Counted from the first letter of the stretch, positions 8,870 through 18,152 are shown. The stretch is 64,000 nt of DNA from Arachidicoccus terrestris (GCF_020042345.1 NZ_CP083387.1:3410001-3474000), one strand, 5' to 3'. Numbers and translations: made by a program. The notes: generated by a model not told the origin, from the sequence alone.

Positions 8870-9721
8870 TTATATGGATACGTTTTGCACCAATTGCAGA
8901 AAATGGGTCAGGATCTTATTAACCTGACCGGGGCATTCCAGAAACCCCATATGACCTGCCTGTTCCAATATCTCTATCATCGCTGTTTGGGGCAGAGAAG
9001 ACTGACGAATCAGATCGATGGCAGGCGCTGCTTTATCCTCAGTTCCCGAAATAAATAAAAAAGGTATGGATAGATGCATTAACAGGGCCGTTTTGTCTGT
9101 CCGGTCATGCATCATTTGATAATACTGTTGCAGAGTCCTCGTCTCAAAATGGCTGCCTGCTTCAATCAGTTCCTGAATGACCTGCGGATGAGCTGATTTA
9201 AAGACAGGGCCAAATAAAGTAGGGATCATGGTTTTCAAGAAGGCAGCCCCCCCATATTGCTCCATGGTATGTATGGCCTTGATACGGTTGACTTTCTTCT
9301 GTTCAGAATCTGCATAGGCAGTGCTGTGAAGCAGCCCTAGTCCCAGTATTATTTCCGGATATCTCTCTGCGAATGCCAGTGCGATATAGCCGCCCATTGA
9401 GTGACCGATAATAACCAGCTTGTCAATTTGCTCTTCTTTTATGATAGCTGCCAGGCTATCCGCAAAGTCGGCTGTACTTTCCAGTACTGGATTATAGGGT
9501 GAGCCGCCGGAGCCAGGTAGATCCGGTACCAGTAATGTGTAGTAGGCCGACAAGGCATCCAGCTGTTCTTGAAATATACCGCCTCTCTCGGGAAAGCCAT
9601 GCACCAACATCAGTGTAAGGTCTGCTCTGTCACTGCCACTGTTCGATGGGCGAGTTGGTTGTAAAAGCACATATCTGATATCTTGTCCTCTATAGTGGAT
9701 TGTTTTCTGCATGTATATCAT
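8870..9721 (-). CDS. alpha/beta hydrolase
   Basis: The protein has about 283 residues. The nucleophile elbow is GHSMGG (Ser), the acid lies in the SGTEDKAAP turn and the base in AGHMGF. The oxyanion HGFPE motif follows strand 3, giving a complete triad. The fold covers esterases, haloperoxidases and epoxide hydrolases, so the substrate is open. I start it at the ATG at 9721, since the longer frame begins with a GTG inside the upstream gene. It overlaps the 3' end of the Lnb-like gene by 32 nt, which suggests translational coupling. Confidence 0.85.
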   Translation of the reverse strand: MIYMQKTIHYRGQDIRYVLLQPTRPSNSGSDRADLTLMLVHGFPERGGIFQEQLDALSAYYTLLVPDLPGSGGSPYNPVLESTADFADSLAAIIKEEQIDKLVIIGHSMGGYIALAFAERYPEIILGLGLLHSTAYADSEQKKVNRIKAIHTMEQYGGAAFLKTMIPTLFGPVFKSAHPQVIQELIEAGSHFETRTLQQYYQMMHDRTDKTALLMHLSIPFLFISGTEDKAAPAIDLIRQSSLPQTAMIEILEQAGHMGFLECPGQVNKILTHFLQLVQNVSI

Positions 9722-10940
9722 TTTTTCTGGCCAATACTGCATACCTGATAAGCATGAGGACACAGAAGGGCAATAATGCGATATTAAAATGTTGTGGGAG
9801 TCCCCACCAGAAAGCGAGCAGAATAGCTGTTAATATCAACATGAATATAAAGTATTTCTTCAACCAGGTACGTGGCTTCCAGATGAAAAAACCGGCAATC
9901 AGGTTTAGAGGCATGGCCCAAATGAGGTTATAATTATTTTTACAGGCCTGGTGGTCTGTGCCCAACCACATAAATACCAGTAATACGCCTAGGAGGCCCG
10001 TAACGTATAACAGCAGGCTATCCAGTATCAATTGCCCTCTCGGTTCATTTCTAAGCAGGTAATAGATTAATAGCAGCAAGATACATGTGGCAGAAATGAC
10101 TATGAGTGGAAGATATTTGCTGCTGGGGATTATGGGCGAAGGGAGGTCGATGATCTTGCTGTTAGATTGTACGTAGGGATGTCCTGTGACAGTGGCAGAA
10201 TCTATACCTGCAGCTAGATAATCCGGCAAAAACATGGCTGTATTGTTATCCACAGGGATGTCGATTCTGCTACCTAGCAGAATATCTATCCCAAGCTTGC
10301 TCCAGGGCTGTCCTCCCTTATCCAGATAATGATATATCAGATCCCTGAAACTGGTATGATCCGGTACGATCTGTCCGTGTATTTTCGTCCCTTTCATTCG
10401 GCCGAACAGAATATCCCTGATTCTGGTTGCGCAATTGTCATAAAGAAAATCATATTTATAATACCTTTTGGCCGGTTGATAATTATCTTTTAAAAAATTG
10501 AGGACCTGCCGTTTTTGATCAGCTGTTAGGTCGAGTACTTGTTCAGTCACACTTCGCTGAGTGACCTGGTATTCATACATAAATTCCTCAAATGTCGAAA
10601 TGCTTAGCATGAATTCCAGTTTGCCCCGGATGAACTTGAGATAAAAATTGGGTTGATCGAACTGAAATGTTCCATAGTTGAACACATAATCCGTGTTTAG
10701 CTGCCGGTCCTGAATACGGATGGCGGTATGGCCAAAGCTGGAATACAGATCTGCCCCCGGAGCACAGGTAAGCAAACTGACCCGCAGTGGATCATAGGGC
10801 GCAGTTGCGTTTATATCCTGACTGATAATGCTCTTAGGGGTTTTGGAGGTTGAAAGGGGGCCGTTTTGTGCACTGACGGTGAGTGCTAGTGTGCTCAGGC
10901 AAAGTGAAGTAATGAATAACCGTAAATATTTGCACCACAT
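9690..10940 (-). CDS. DUF4105 / lipoprotein N-acyltransferase Lnb-like membrane protein
   Basis: This 416-residue protein has a signal peptide (cleavage after about SAQ, residue 25). The periplasmic DUF4105 domain (about 45-260) carries SSFGHTAIRI with its His and YDNCATRIRD with its Cys, the likely catalytic pair. About five C-terminal membrane segments follow (280-405). The domain is that of the Bacteroides N-acyltransferase Lnb, which adds the third acyl chain to lipoproteins. This would fill the gap left by E. coli-type Lnt. Function is inferred from family. The downstream hydrolase overlaps it. Confidence 0.8.
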   Translation of the reverse strand: MWCKYLRLFITSLCLSTLALTVSAQNGPLSTSKTPKSIISQDINATAPYDPLRVSLLTCAPGADLYSSFGHTAIRIQDRQLNTDYVFNYGTFQFDQPNFYLKFIRGKLEFMLSISTFEEFMYEYQVTQRSVTEQVLDLTADQKRQVLNFLKDNYQPAKRYYKYDFLYDNCATRIRDILFGRMKGTKIHGQIVPDHTSFRDLIYHYLDKGGQPWSKLGIDILLGSRIDIPVDNNTAMFLPDYLAAGIDSATVTGHPYVQSNSKIIDLPSPIIPSSKYLPLIVISATCILLLLIYYLLRNEPRGQLILDSLLLYVTGLLGVLLVFMWLGTDHQACKNNYNLIWAMPLNLIAGFFIWKPRTWLKKYFIFMLILTAILLAFWWGLPQHFNIALLPFCVLMLIRYAVLARKNDIHAENNPL

Positions 10941-11079
10941 GAATAATAGGTTTCTATAGATGAATTGAACTGTATAAGTCTTGAAATGCCTTACATTACG
11001 TAAGCATTCTTTGACTTTTTTCTTCGTTTTACCTGATTTTAGCCATTTTGCTCAGGAGTCTTAGGCCTGGCTGCCGCTA

Positions 11080-11087
11080 CAAAGATG
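11080..11087 (-). promoter_or_regulatory. candidate -7 box for the Lnb-like gene
   Basis: CATCTTTG read on the minus strand matches TAnnTTTG at seven of eight positions. It lies about 140 nt before the start codon at 10940, so it would give a long leader. No clear -33 TTTG is seen. Confidence 0.25.
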
Positions 11088-11129
11088 CAAATTCTCGGGC
11101 AGAATGTTATTTTTTAGGGCGCACTTTCT

Positions 11130-11137
11130 TATTTTTG
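11130..11137 (+). promoter_or_regulatory. candidate -7 box for pyrF
   Basis: TATTTTTG matches TAnnTTTG exactly and ends 18 nt before the pyrF ATG, so the leader would be about 10-12 nt. A consensus -33 is not evident. Confidence 0.4.
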
Positions 11138-11155
11138 GCTCTTAACTAAGAATTT

Positions 11156-11965
11156 ATGAACATTCGGCAACTGACAGCATCTATCTTTCAAAAACGTTCT
11201 TATTTGTGTGTAGGCCTGGATACGGATGGGACTAAATTGCCTGATGGCTTGCAGGATACGCCGAAGGATATCATTGCCTTTAACCGGGATATAATTGATG
11301 CCACCCTTGACAGTGCTGTTGCTTATAAGATCAATACGGCATTTTACGAGGCCATGGGGCAAAAGGGGTGGGAGATTATGGAAGCCACTCTGGCACATAT
11401 TCCCAAAACCCACTTTAGTATTGCGGATGCAAAACGAGGAGATATCGGGAATACAGCCGCCCAGTATGCAAAAACTTTTTTTGAAACTTATCAGTTTGAT
11501 GCTGTAACCGTGGCGCCTTATATGGGCAGCGACAGTGTTCAGCCTTTTTTGGCGTATAAGGATAAAACCACTATTGTTCTAGGGCTTACTTCGAACAAGG
11601 GTGCCGATGATTTTGAGCAGTTGGCCCTCGCCACCGGTAAAAGACTTTATGAGCAGGTGCTTACGACGGTCAGTAGCTGGGGAAGCCCCGATAATCTGAT
11701 GTTTGTCGTAGGAGCCACTCAGGCAGAGTCTTTACAACATATCCGTACGCTTGTTCCGGATCATTTTTTACTGGTTCCGGGTGTGGGTGCCCAGGGAGGC
11801 ACTGTCGAGGAAGTGGCTGCCGCAGGCTGGACTAAGAACTGCGGACTACTCGTGAATGTCAGCAGAGCCGTAATGTATGCCTCCAGCGGAACAGATTATA
11901 AGGCCGCAGCAGCAGAGGCTGCCAGGAAATATCATCAGCAAATGATGCAATCCTTTGAAGGCTAA
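11156..11965 (+). CDS. pyrF: orotidine 5'-phosphate decarboxylase
   Basis: Last step of UMP synthesis, decarboxylating OMP. The 269-residue length fits the longer type 2 PyrF group. The N-terminal LCVGLDTDGTKLP and FKINTAFYE blocks are followed by the active-site DAKRGDIGNTAAQYA motif with its Asp-Lys-Asp array. VPGVGAQGG and NVSRAVMYAS, which bind the phosphate, come last. The ATG at 11156 gives the standard start. Other pyr genes are not in the window. Confidence 0.96.
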   Translation: MNIRQLTASIFQKRSYLCVGLDTDGTKLPDGLQDTPKDIIAFNRDIIDATLDSAVAYKINTAFYEAMGQKGWEIMEATLAHIPKTHFSIADAKRGDIGNTAAQYAKTFFETYQFDAVTVAPYMGSDSVQPFLAYKDKTTIVLGLTSNKGADDFEQLALATGKRLYEQVLTTVSSWGSPDNLMFVVGATQAESLQHIRTLVPDHFLLVPGVGAQGGTVEEVAAAGWTKNCGLLVNVSRAVMYASSGTDYKAAAAEAARKYHQQMMQSFEG

Positions 11966-12002
11966 CCGGTTTTTATCGAGTCATCCCGTAAATATTATTG
12001 TT

Positions 12003-12521
12003 ATGATAACGAAGATTGTACGTAGTGTTTTTGTCTGGGCACTGCTGGCAGTTGCATTTACATCTATTAGCTGCAGGTCAAATACCGACACAGATCAAAA
12101 TAAACCGGAAGCAGACTCGGCCGCTGCGGGTATGAAAATCGACACCGCGTCTATCACTGATCGTTCGGCCTTGACGGTAACTGAAACGAATGAGGATTCT
12201 TTGATCATTGCATCAGTTACCCAGGGCAGTATACCGGATTCAATCGTATTAAAGGTGGATCACATTTTTCAACGGATTCATGTAGTGGTTAAGAATGTGT
12301 CAAGCGACTCACTGGTGGCCTCTTTAAATGCTCCCGGTAAGGAAAGGAATGTGCGTATCAATCAGATCATTATGCCAGATGGCAGTATGGACGGCCCCTT
12401 TGGGCATGAAATACACTATCGTACCCGGCAAAAAGGTACTTATACGCTTATTGTCGGAAAGGATAATATGGCTGACGGTCAGGTTGAAGGCCCCGTCACT
12501 GTTTTTGTAAAACTATTGTAG
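12003..12521 (+). CDS. hypothetical lipoprotein
   Basis: The protein has about 172 residues. The N-terminal signal ends in TSISC, a lipobox with the Cys near residue 24. An Asp/Ala/Thr-rich linker and a small beta-rich domain follow. I place the start at the ATG at 12003, because the longer frame from 11955 overlaps pyrF and puts a polar stretch before the signal. I do not recognise the domain. The C-terminal half, with YTLIVGKDNMADGQ, resembles small beta-sandwich modules, but that is only an impression. Confidence 0.7.
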   Translation: MITKIVRSVFVWALLAVAFTSISCRSNTDTDQNKPEADSAAAGMKIDTASITDRSALTVTETNEDSLIIASVTQGSIPDSIVLKVDHIFQRIHVVVKNVSSDSLVASLNAPGKERNVRINQIIMPDGSMDGPFGHEIHYRTRQKGTYTLIVGKDNMADGQVEGPVTVFVKLL

Positions 12522-12589
12522 AGGGATTTTAAGGAAAATCAGGAACTGACAACTGTAACTTTAAATATATTCATACCCACCTTAAGCTT

Positions 12590-15139
12590 ATGAAGCGTAC
12601 AACAGGCTTATTATTGATGACAGTACTGGGTTTTCTGTCAGTACAGGGGCAGGAGATGCCCACAACCCGGCAACAGGAACCGTTCAAGGCAAATTATGCC
12701 CTGGCTGCTAAATTTTCGCCGGAAAGGCAAAAAAAGATGATCTTTTCTACCCATGTGAGCCCTCATTGGCTGCAGAAGGGAGACCAGTTCTGGTATCAAT
12801 TCTCTACCAGCAGAGGAAAGAAATGGTACCTGGTGAATGCTGCGGCCGGAACCAAGCGGCCATTGTTTGATGAACAGAAAGTAATTGCCAAAGTCAGCGA
12901 AATTGTGGAGGAACCTTATACGGCTCAGCATTTTCCCATCGATAGCGTTGAATTTTTGGAAAATGAGCATGCAATACGGTTTCAGATAAAATCCCAAAAA
13001 GATGTAGTGGATAAAGATACCGGCAATGTTAAAAAAGATAAGGGAAATGAGGGTGATAAGAAAAAGGATCATACCTCGGCAGCGGAGAAGTCTCAAAAAA
13101 AAATCTATTATTTTCGCTATGATATAGACCAGGATAGGCTCACCGAGCTTAAGGACTATAAAAGGAAAAAAGAGACGCAGAAATGGGCTAATATTTCTCC
13201 TGATGGCCAGACAGTTGTTTTTGTGAAGCATTATAATCTCTACTGGATGGACAGGGCGAATTTTGAAAAGGCCCTGATCAACGAAAAAGACAGCACTATT
13301 ATAGAGCATCCATTGACCACCGATGGAGAACTCTATTACACTTATGGCCGCAATGCCAGCAATATTGGTACGGATAACGTGGAAATGGAAAAAGATAAGG
13401 ACAAAAGATCCAAGCCTTATCTTCTTTGGTCGGCTGATTCCAGATATTTTGCCATGACAAGAGAGGATGATCGCAAAGTAAGTAAGCTATGGGTTGTACA
13501 TAATATTAAAGAACCCCGCCCCACACTGGAAACTTACGCTTACGCTATGCCCGGAGATACTGCACTGTCGGTTTATCATTTACTGGTCTTTGACATGGCC
13601 AATAAAACGCGAAGAGAAATAGACGCGCATGCTTATAAGGATCAGACCTTAAGTATACAGGGTAAGCCTTATCATTCCTCGGACAGGGATAAGCCTTATG
13701 TGCCTTTGATCTGGTCAGGAGATGATACACATTTTTATGTAACCAGGCAGAGTCGTGACATGAAAAAGATTGATGTGCTGAAAGCAGATGCAGCCACCGG
13801 TACAGCCAAAACCATTATTGAAGAGCGGATGAATACCTCGCAGGAGGCCAAGAATGTAGGTGTTGTCAATGGTGGGAAGGAGCTCATTGAATGGAGCGAA
13901 CGGAGCGGCTGGGCGCAATTTTATTTATATGATGGAGAAGGACATCTGAAGAACCAGATCACTCCCGGTGGTTTTCATTGCAATGACATTGAGAAAATAG
14001 ATGAGCAAAACAGGGTGCTTTATTTTACAGCGAATGCCCGGGAAGATGGAGAGAACCCCTATTATATGCATTTCTACCGGATTAATTTTGATGGCAGCAA
14101 TCTGCAACTGCTTAACAAAGGGAATTTTGATCATGATATCAGTATGAGTGATTCCAGGAAATATTTTGTGGATAATTATTCCAGGGTCAATACGGTACCC
14201 AATGCAGTACTTAGGAATAATGAAGGCAAGCAGATCATGCAACTGGACTCGGCCGACTTGTCGCAATTATTTGCTGCCGGCTACAAGTTTCCAGAGTTAG
14301 TAAAGGTTAAAGCGGCAGATGGCATCACGGACCTTTATGGCGTTCTTTATAAACCGTTTGACTTTGACAGTACTAAAAAATATCCTCTGGTTGAATATGT
14401 CTATCCCGGACCGCAGACAGAAGCGGTACAGACAGCCTTTACACGTCTGTCTGATCGTACGGACCGTTTGGCGCAGATCGGATTGGTCGTCTTAACGGTC
14501 GGTAACAGAGGCGGCAGCCCCATGCGGTCCAAATGGTATCATAATTATGGTTATGGTAATCTGAGAGATTATGGGTTGGCTGATAAGAAAGCGGCAGCTG
14601 AACAGATCGCCGATCGTTTTAACTATATTGATATTAATAAAGTTGGTATCCACGGGCATTCCGGTGGCGGATTTATGACGGCAGCCGCCATGTTTACCTA
14701 TCCCGATTTCTTTAAAGTGGGCGTTGCGTCTTCCGGTAACCATGATAACCGGATCTACAATAACTGGTGGAGTGAAAAGCATCATGGTATAACAGAAAAG
14801 ATAAGTAGCAAAGGGGACACTAGTTTTGCCTTTAAGATCGCGACAAATCCACAGATCGCGTCACATTTGAAGGGGCATTTATTGCTCACTACAGGAGATG
14901 TGGATGACAATGTTCATCCCGCCAATACGATCCGCGTTGTAAATGCACTCGTAAAGGCCAACAAGCGGTTTGATCTGGTAATATTACCCGGGCAGCGTCA
15001 CGCTTATGGCGACATGGAGGAATACTTTTTCTGGCGACTGGCTGATTATTACAGCATGTGGCTTTTAGGGGATTTTTCTCATACGGCGCAGGTAGATATG
15101 ACGGAAGCAAATCGCGATAAAGCGCTCAGTGACGATTAA
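12590..15139 (+). CDS. S9 family peptidase (dipeptidyl peptidase IV-like)
   Basis: This 849-residue exported serine peptidase has a signal peptide (residues 1-20, SVQGQ cut site), an eight-bladed DPP-IV-type propeller (about 60-560) and a C-terminal alpha/beta-hydrolase domain. Triad: Ser691 in GHSGGG, Asp772 in DVDDNVHP and His804 in GQRHAYGD. Such enzymes remove N-terminal dipeptides or act as oligopeptidases in the periplasm. A Lys/Asp-rich insert (about residues 140-165, VKKDKGNEGDKKKDH) interrupts the propeller and is probably a surface loop. Monocistronic, followed by a clear terminator. Confidence 0.9.
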   Translation: MKRTTGLLLMTVLGFLSVQGQEMPTTRQQEPFKANYALAAKFSPERQKKMIFSTHVSPHWLQKGDQFWYQFSTSRGKKWYLVNAAAGTKRPLFDEQKVIAKVSEIVEEPYTAQHFPIDSVEFLENEHAIRFQIKSQKDVVDKDTGNVKKDKGNEGDKKKDHTSAAEKSQKKIYYFRYDIDQDRLTELKDYKRKKETQKWANISPDGQTVVFVKHYNLYWMDRANFEKALINEKDSTIIEHPLTTDGELYYTYGRNASNIGTDNVEMEKDKDKRSKPYLLWSADSRYFAMTREDDRKVSKLWVVHNIKEPRPTLETYAYAMPGDTALSVYHLLVFDMANKTRREIDAHAYKDQTLSIQGKPYHSSDRDKPYVPLIWSGDDTHFYVTRQSRDMKKIDVLKADAATGTAKTIIEERMNTSQEAKNVGVVNGGKELIEWSERSGWAQFYLYDGEGHLKNQITPGGFHCNDIEKIDEQNRVLYFTANAREDGENPYYMHFYRINFDGSNLQLLNKGNFDHDISMSDSRKYFVDNYSRVNTVPNAVLRNNEGKQIMQLDSADLSQLFAAGYKFPELVKVKAADGITDLYGVLYKPFDFDSTKKYPLVEYVYPGPQTEAVQTAFTRLSDRTDRLAQIGLVVLTVGNRGGSPMRSKWYHNYGYGNLRDYGLADKKAAAEQIADRFNYIDINKVGIHGHSGGGFMTAAAMFTYPDFFKVGVASSGNHDNRIYNNWWSEKHHGITEKISSKGDTSFAFKIATNPQIASHLKGHLLLTTGDVDDNVHPANTIRVVNALVKANKRFDLVILPGQRHAYGDMEEYFFWRLADYYSMWLLGDFSHTAQVDMTEANRDKALSDD

Positions 15140-15163
15140 GCTATTTTTTATTGATAAAAGATG

Positions 15164-15207
15164 AACAAAGAAGGGGCCGCCATGAAAGAGGCAGTCCCTT
15201 CTTTGTT
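15164..15207. terminator. terminator after the S9 peptidase
   Basis: AACAAAGAAGGGGC pairs with GTCCCTTCTTTGTT around a 16-nt loop. The arms are A- and T-rich at the outer ends, so it can work in both directions between the convergent peptidase and AraC genes. Confidence 0.7.
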
Positions 15208-15274
15208 TGCCGGCAGTTGGATAGCCCGTGACTATCCTGGTTCTTATTTTTCAGAATGGAAAATGAATGCGGTA

Positions 15275-16126
15275 TTAACCTGAGTTGCTCATGTGAAGCT
15301 TCCTGTATTCCGATGGGTTCATGCCCTTGTATTTTCTAAAGGCGCGGTTTAAATGGCTTTCATCGGTATAATTAAATTCGTATGCGATCTCGTTAATACG
15401 CATATCACTGTGTAGCAACCTTGTTTCTACTAATCTAAGCCTGAAGTTATTGATATATGCCTGTAGGGTGTCACCTGTTTGCTTTTTAAAATACCTGCCA
15501 AGGTAGTTGAGCGAGATATTAAAATGCTTGCTCAATTTTTTTGCTCTTAGATTGTCAGGTTCAAATATATTATCCTGTATGTAATTAAGTATTTCCAACA
15601 CAGGTTCACCCGTGGCTTCTGTCACATTTTTGGGCAGTTTTAAAGCGATATTTCTGGCTACAATGGTAATTAACGTATCGATAATCTGTTCAGTAATACG
15701 ATTATAATATAGTTGCTGATTTTGTTGTTCGTTAAGTATGTTTTCAATAAACGAGGCCACCAGCGGTTTATCCACTTTGTTTTTCAAAATGCATCCGGGG
15801 CGATGACTGGCATTCTTTAAGATATACTCCACTTGCCTTATCAAGTCTGACGTGTCGCGGTTTTTGCCTTTTACATATTGTTCACTGAAACGTAGAATAA
15901 AAAAGGTAGTAGGTATCGTAATGTCAAAGCTATAAACATCCTGTGGTGTCAACAGGAAGAGGTTTCCCTTGCGGTAGTTGAACCGGTTCTTATTGACAGT
16001 TTGGACACCTGTACCTTCGAGTATAAAGATCAATTCAAAGAAATGGTTACGTTTTGCGATTTCGCTGAAATCGCTTAACCGCTTGCATTCGATTTCGTAT
16101 GAATCATATAGTATTGCGCCTGCCAT
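15275..16126 (-). CDS. AraC-family transcriptional regulator
   Basis: This 283-residue regulator has an N-terminal cupin-type sensor domain (about 1-140) and a C-terminal AraC double helix-turn-helix (about 180-275). The latter ends with the signature FNYTDESHLNRAFRKYKGMNPSEYRK. The inducer is unknown. It is divergently transcribed from the SDR/lipocalin-like pair with only 87 bp between the starts, so it probably controls them. The ATG lies about 6 nt from a consensus -7 box (16132-16139), so the mRNA may have almost no leader. Confidence 0.9.
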   Translation of the reverse strand: MAGAILYDSYEIECKRLSDFSEIAKRNHFFELIFILEGTGVQTVNKNRFNYRKGNLFLLTPQDVYSFDITIPTTFFILRFSEQYVKGKNRDTSDLIRQVEYILKNASHRPGCILKNKVDKPLVASFIENILNEQQNQQLYYNRITEQIIDTLITIVARNIALKLPKNVTEATGEPVLEILNYIQDNIFEPDNLRAKKLSKHFNISLNYLGRYFKKQTGDTLQAYINNFRLRLVETRLLHSDMRINEIAYEFNYTDESHLNRAFRKYKGMNPSEYRKLHMSNSG

Positions 16127-16131
16127 GGGTG

Positions 16132-16139
16132 CAAAAGTA
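16132..16139 (-). promoter_or_regulatory. -7 box for the AraC gene
   Basis: TACTTTTG on the minus strand matches TAnnTTTG. A CTTG lies 21 nt upstream as a -33 candidate. Transcription would start at or next to the ATG. Confidence 0.5.
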
Positions 16140-16185
16140 CAAAATAAGTGTAAAAATGTACAAGAGCTGAATAGCCATCCTTGTA

Positions 16186-16193
16186 TAATTTTG
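16186..16193 (+). promoter_or_regulatory. -7 box for the SDR gene
   Basis: TAATTTTG is an exact consensus match ending 20 nt before the SDR start. It faces the AraC promoter across about 47 bp, a typical control region for a divergent regulator/target pair. Confidence 0.5.
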
Positions 16194-16213
16194 CTACAAT
16201 CAAATTTTGAATC

Positions 16214-16777
16214 ATGAAAATTTTACTTATTGGCGCAACAGGTGCTATCGGAAGGCTCATTCAACCCGCTTTACAGATTGATCATGACGTTATTAGCGTA
16301 GGCAGGAGCAACGGCGATATTTTGGCGGATATTTCGGCAATAACGGATATCAGGCATCTTTTCAAAAGGTCGGGTAAGGTCGACGCGATTATCTGTGTGG
16401 CGGGCAGCAGCGTAACGGGGGAACTGGATGCTATGGACATCACCGGCTATGAGGCCGGTATTCAACAGAAGCTGTTGTCGCAGATTAACCTGGTACTTAT
16501 CGGGCTAAACTATGTTAATGATAATGGATCTATCACGTTGATATCTGGAAAAATAGGAGAGAGCCCCGTTAAAGGCTCTTCCGGAAAGGCTGTTCCCAAT
16601 GGAGCCGTTAACAGTTTTGTAAAGGCTGCAGCTTTAGAAATGCCACGCGGCATACGGTTAAATGCTATAAGTCCGGCTAAGATTTCAGACATTCCGGCAA
16701 ACGACCTGGTACTTGCCTACATTAAAAGTATAGAAAGCAAGCTCAATGGAGCTATTATCCGCATTGGCTACAAATAA
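16214..16777 (+). CDS. short-chain dehydrogenase/reductase (short form)
   Basis: This 187-residue Rossmann protein has the NAD(P)-binding GATGAIGR motif at residues 7-14, and ICVAGSS matches the NNAG-type strand. The usual YxxxK active site is not present in its normal place. The matching segment reads KAVPNGAVNSFVKAAALEM, so Tyr is replaced although the Lys-containing helix survives. This is seen in a short SDR subgroup of about 200 residues. The substrate is unknown. It is probably under control of the divergent AraC gene and co-transcribed with the next gene. Confidence 0.8.
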   Translation: MKILLIGATGAIGRLIQPALQIDHDVISVGRSNGDILADISAITDIRHLFKRSGKVDAIICVAGSSVTGELDAMDITGYEAGIQQKLLSQINLVLIGLNYVNDNGSITLISGKIGESPVKGSSGKAVPNGAVNSFVKAAALEMPRGIRLNAISPAKISDIPANDLVLAYIKSIESKLNGAIIRIGYK

Positions 16778-16812
16778 TTGTAACGATAATAATAACTTAA
16801 ATTAACATTAAG

Positions 16813-17316
16813 ATGATAAAATGTTTATTGCTCATAACTTTTTCGATGCTATGGGCCAATCCACACCATAGTTCTAATTTGTCTACGGCAGCCAGGAACC
16901 GGTTGGTGGGAACCTGGTCGCTGATGGCAGTGGAGAACACCTATGCTGATGGCCGGGTCACCTATCCTTACGGGAAAAATCCTGCAGGCAGGATGATTTT
17001 GACAAATGGCGGTGACTATTCCATTCAAATACTAAAATCGGACAGACCCAACGTGGCTGCCAATAATAAAGCCAAAGGTACACAGGAGGAAAATGCTGCA
17101 TTGGTCAAAGGAAGCAATTCGCATTTTGGCAGATATGTTGTGGATGAGTCGAACTATACCATCACTTTCGATGTACGGCATGCTTTTTTCCCCAATTGGG
17201 AAGGACATCTTCAGGTTCGGTCTTATACGTTAAAGGATAAGGTGCTGACTTATATTGTGACCAATACCACCAGCGGCGGTAAGGTAAAGGCCCGGGTTGC
17301 CTGGCAAAAAAAATAA
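16813..17316 (+). CDS. secreted lipocalin-like domain protein
   Basis: This 167-residue protein has an N-terminal signal (about residues 1-16). The barrel starts with RLVGTWSLMAVENTYADGR and continues with YPYGKNPAGRMILT, the pattern of the lipocalin-like PF13924 family. Fungal and bacterial relatives are often found next to dehydrogenases and may bind small hydrophobic molecules. It starts 35 nt after the SDR gene and is probably in the same transcript. Confidence 0.78.
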   Translation: MIKCLLLITFSMLWANPHHSSNLSTAARNRLVGTWSLMAVENTYADGRVTYPYGKNPAGRMILTNGGDYSIQILKSDRPNVAANNKAKGTQEENAALVKGSNSHFGRYVVDESNYTITFDVRHAFFPNWEGHLQVRSYTLKDKVLTYIVTNTTSGGKVKARVAWQKK

Positions 17317-17337
17317 TTAGCTGCTGCAAACAGTCAG

Positions 17338-17426
17338 AGGCGTCTAAAACAGCAAGCGGGTTATATCTGATACGGGATATCTGCCAAGGAGCCTGTAACG
17401 CTTTTCAGTTTTGGACGCCTACTTTT
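17338..17426 (+). terminator. large structured terminator
   Basis: AGGCGTCTAAAAC (17338-17350) pairs with GTTTTGGACGCCT (17408-17420) with one G-U pair, followed by ACTTTT. The 57-nt interior can form further pairs (AGCGGGTTAT with GTAACGCT). It probably ends the SDR/lipocalin transcript, but is larger than a usual terminator. Confidence 0.5.
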
Positions 17427-17543
17427 ATTGTGATTACAGGCAGTCTTCGTTTCAGGAATAAAAGCAGCCAAAAACTGTGGATATAGCCTATTTGTTTGGC
17501 ATTTAAATTGTAATTTTACTATAGAGCAAACTTATCTTTTATT

Positions 17544-18137
17544 ATGGAATCACGTGATATATTGCAAAGTGCAATTGAAAAGTTTTCACATACTGCAGAA
17601 ACCGGTGATATCAGGGCTGGCCGTAAGAAGTTTTTTGATACGATTACATGCAGAGACGATAAAGAAGGGCTTCGTATCATCGATACCATAGGAGATGAGC
17701 GTAACAATATGGTGATTCTGGCTGGTAAACAAAACGATGGTTCCTCAGGTGTTGTTTCTTTCTCTTTTGTGAGAAAGGAAGGATATTTTGCCATCCAGGT
17801 AATCTCTACGATTGCCGCATTCATTCCTTCTGAACAGGTCGTGATCGGGTTTAAATTTGAAAATGGAAAGGAAGTCATCTCTGGATTTGTATTTCCTCCA
17901 GTGAATGTCGAAGGTACCCATTACTGGGCCAATTATGCACAGGTTTCCCCAGAAGACCTGGGCGCATTTATGGAATCTTCTCTGGTTACCTGGCAGATGA
18001 AAAATAAAATCAATAACAATCATTTGGAAAGCGACTTTAATATACTTGCTACAGATATTTTACCCCAGACTGAAGCAAAATATCTTTTACGCTCTATGGC
18101 TTGTGCGATCGCCAAAGATTATTTAGCTACCGTATAA
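17544..18137 (+). CDS. hypothetical protein
   Basis: This 197-residue soluble protein has no signal peptide or membrane segment, and I do not recognise it. The composition is that of an ordinary mixed alpha/beta protein, with a beta-rich centre (VVSFSFVRKEGYFAIQVIS) and a helical C-terminus. It is followed after 15 nt by a glutamine amidotransferase gene on the same strand, so the two are likely co-expressed. Confidence 0.65.
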   Translation: MESRDILQSAIEKFSHTAETGDIRAGRKKFFDTITCRDDKEGLRIIDTIGDERNNMVILAGKQNDGSSGVVSFSFVRKEGYFAIQVISTIAAFIPSEQVVIGFKFENGKEVISGFVFPPVNVEGTHYWANYAQVSPEDLGAFMESSLVTWQMKNKINNNHLESDFNILATDILPQTEAKYLLRSMACAIAKDYLATV

Positions 18138-18152
18138 TTTCCGTTTTTATTC

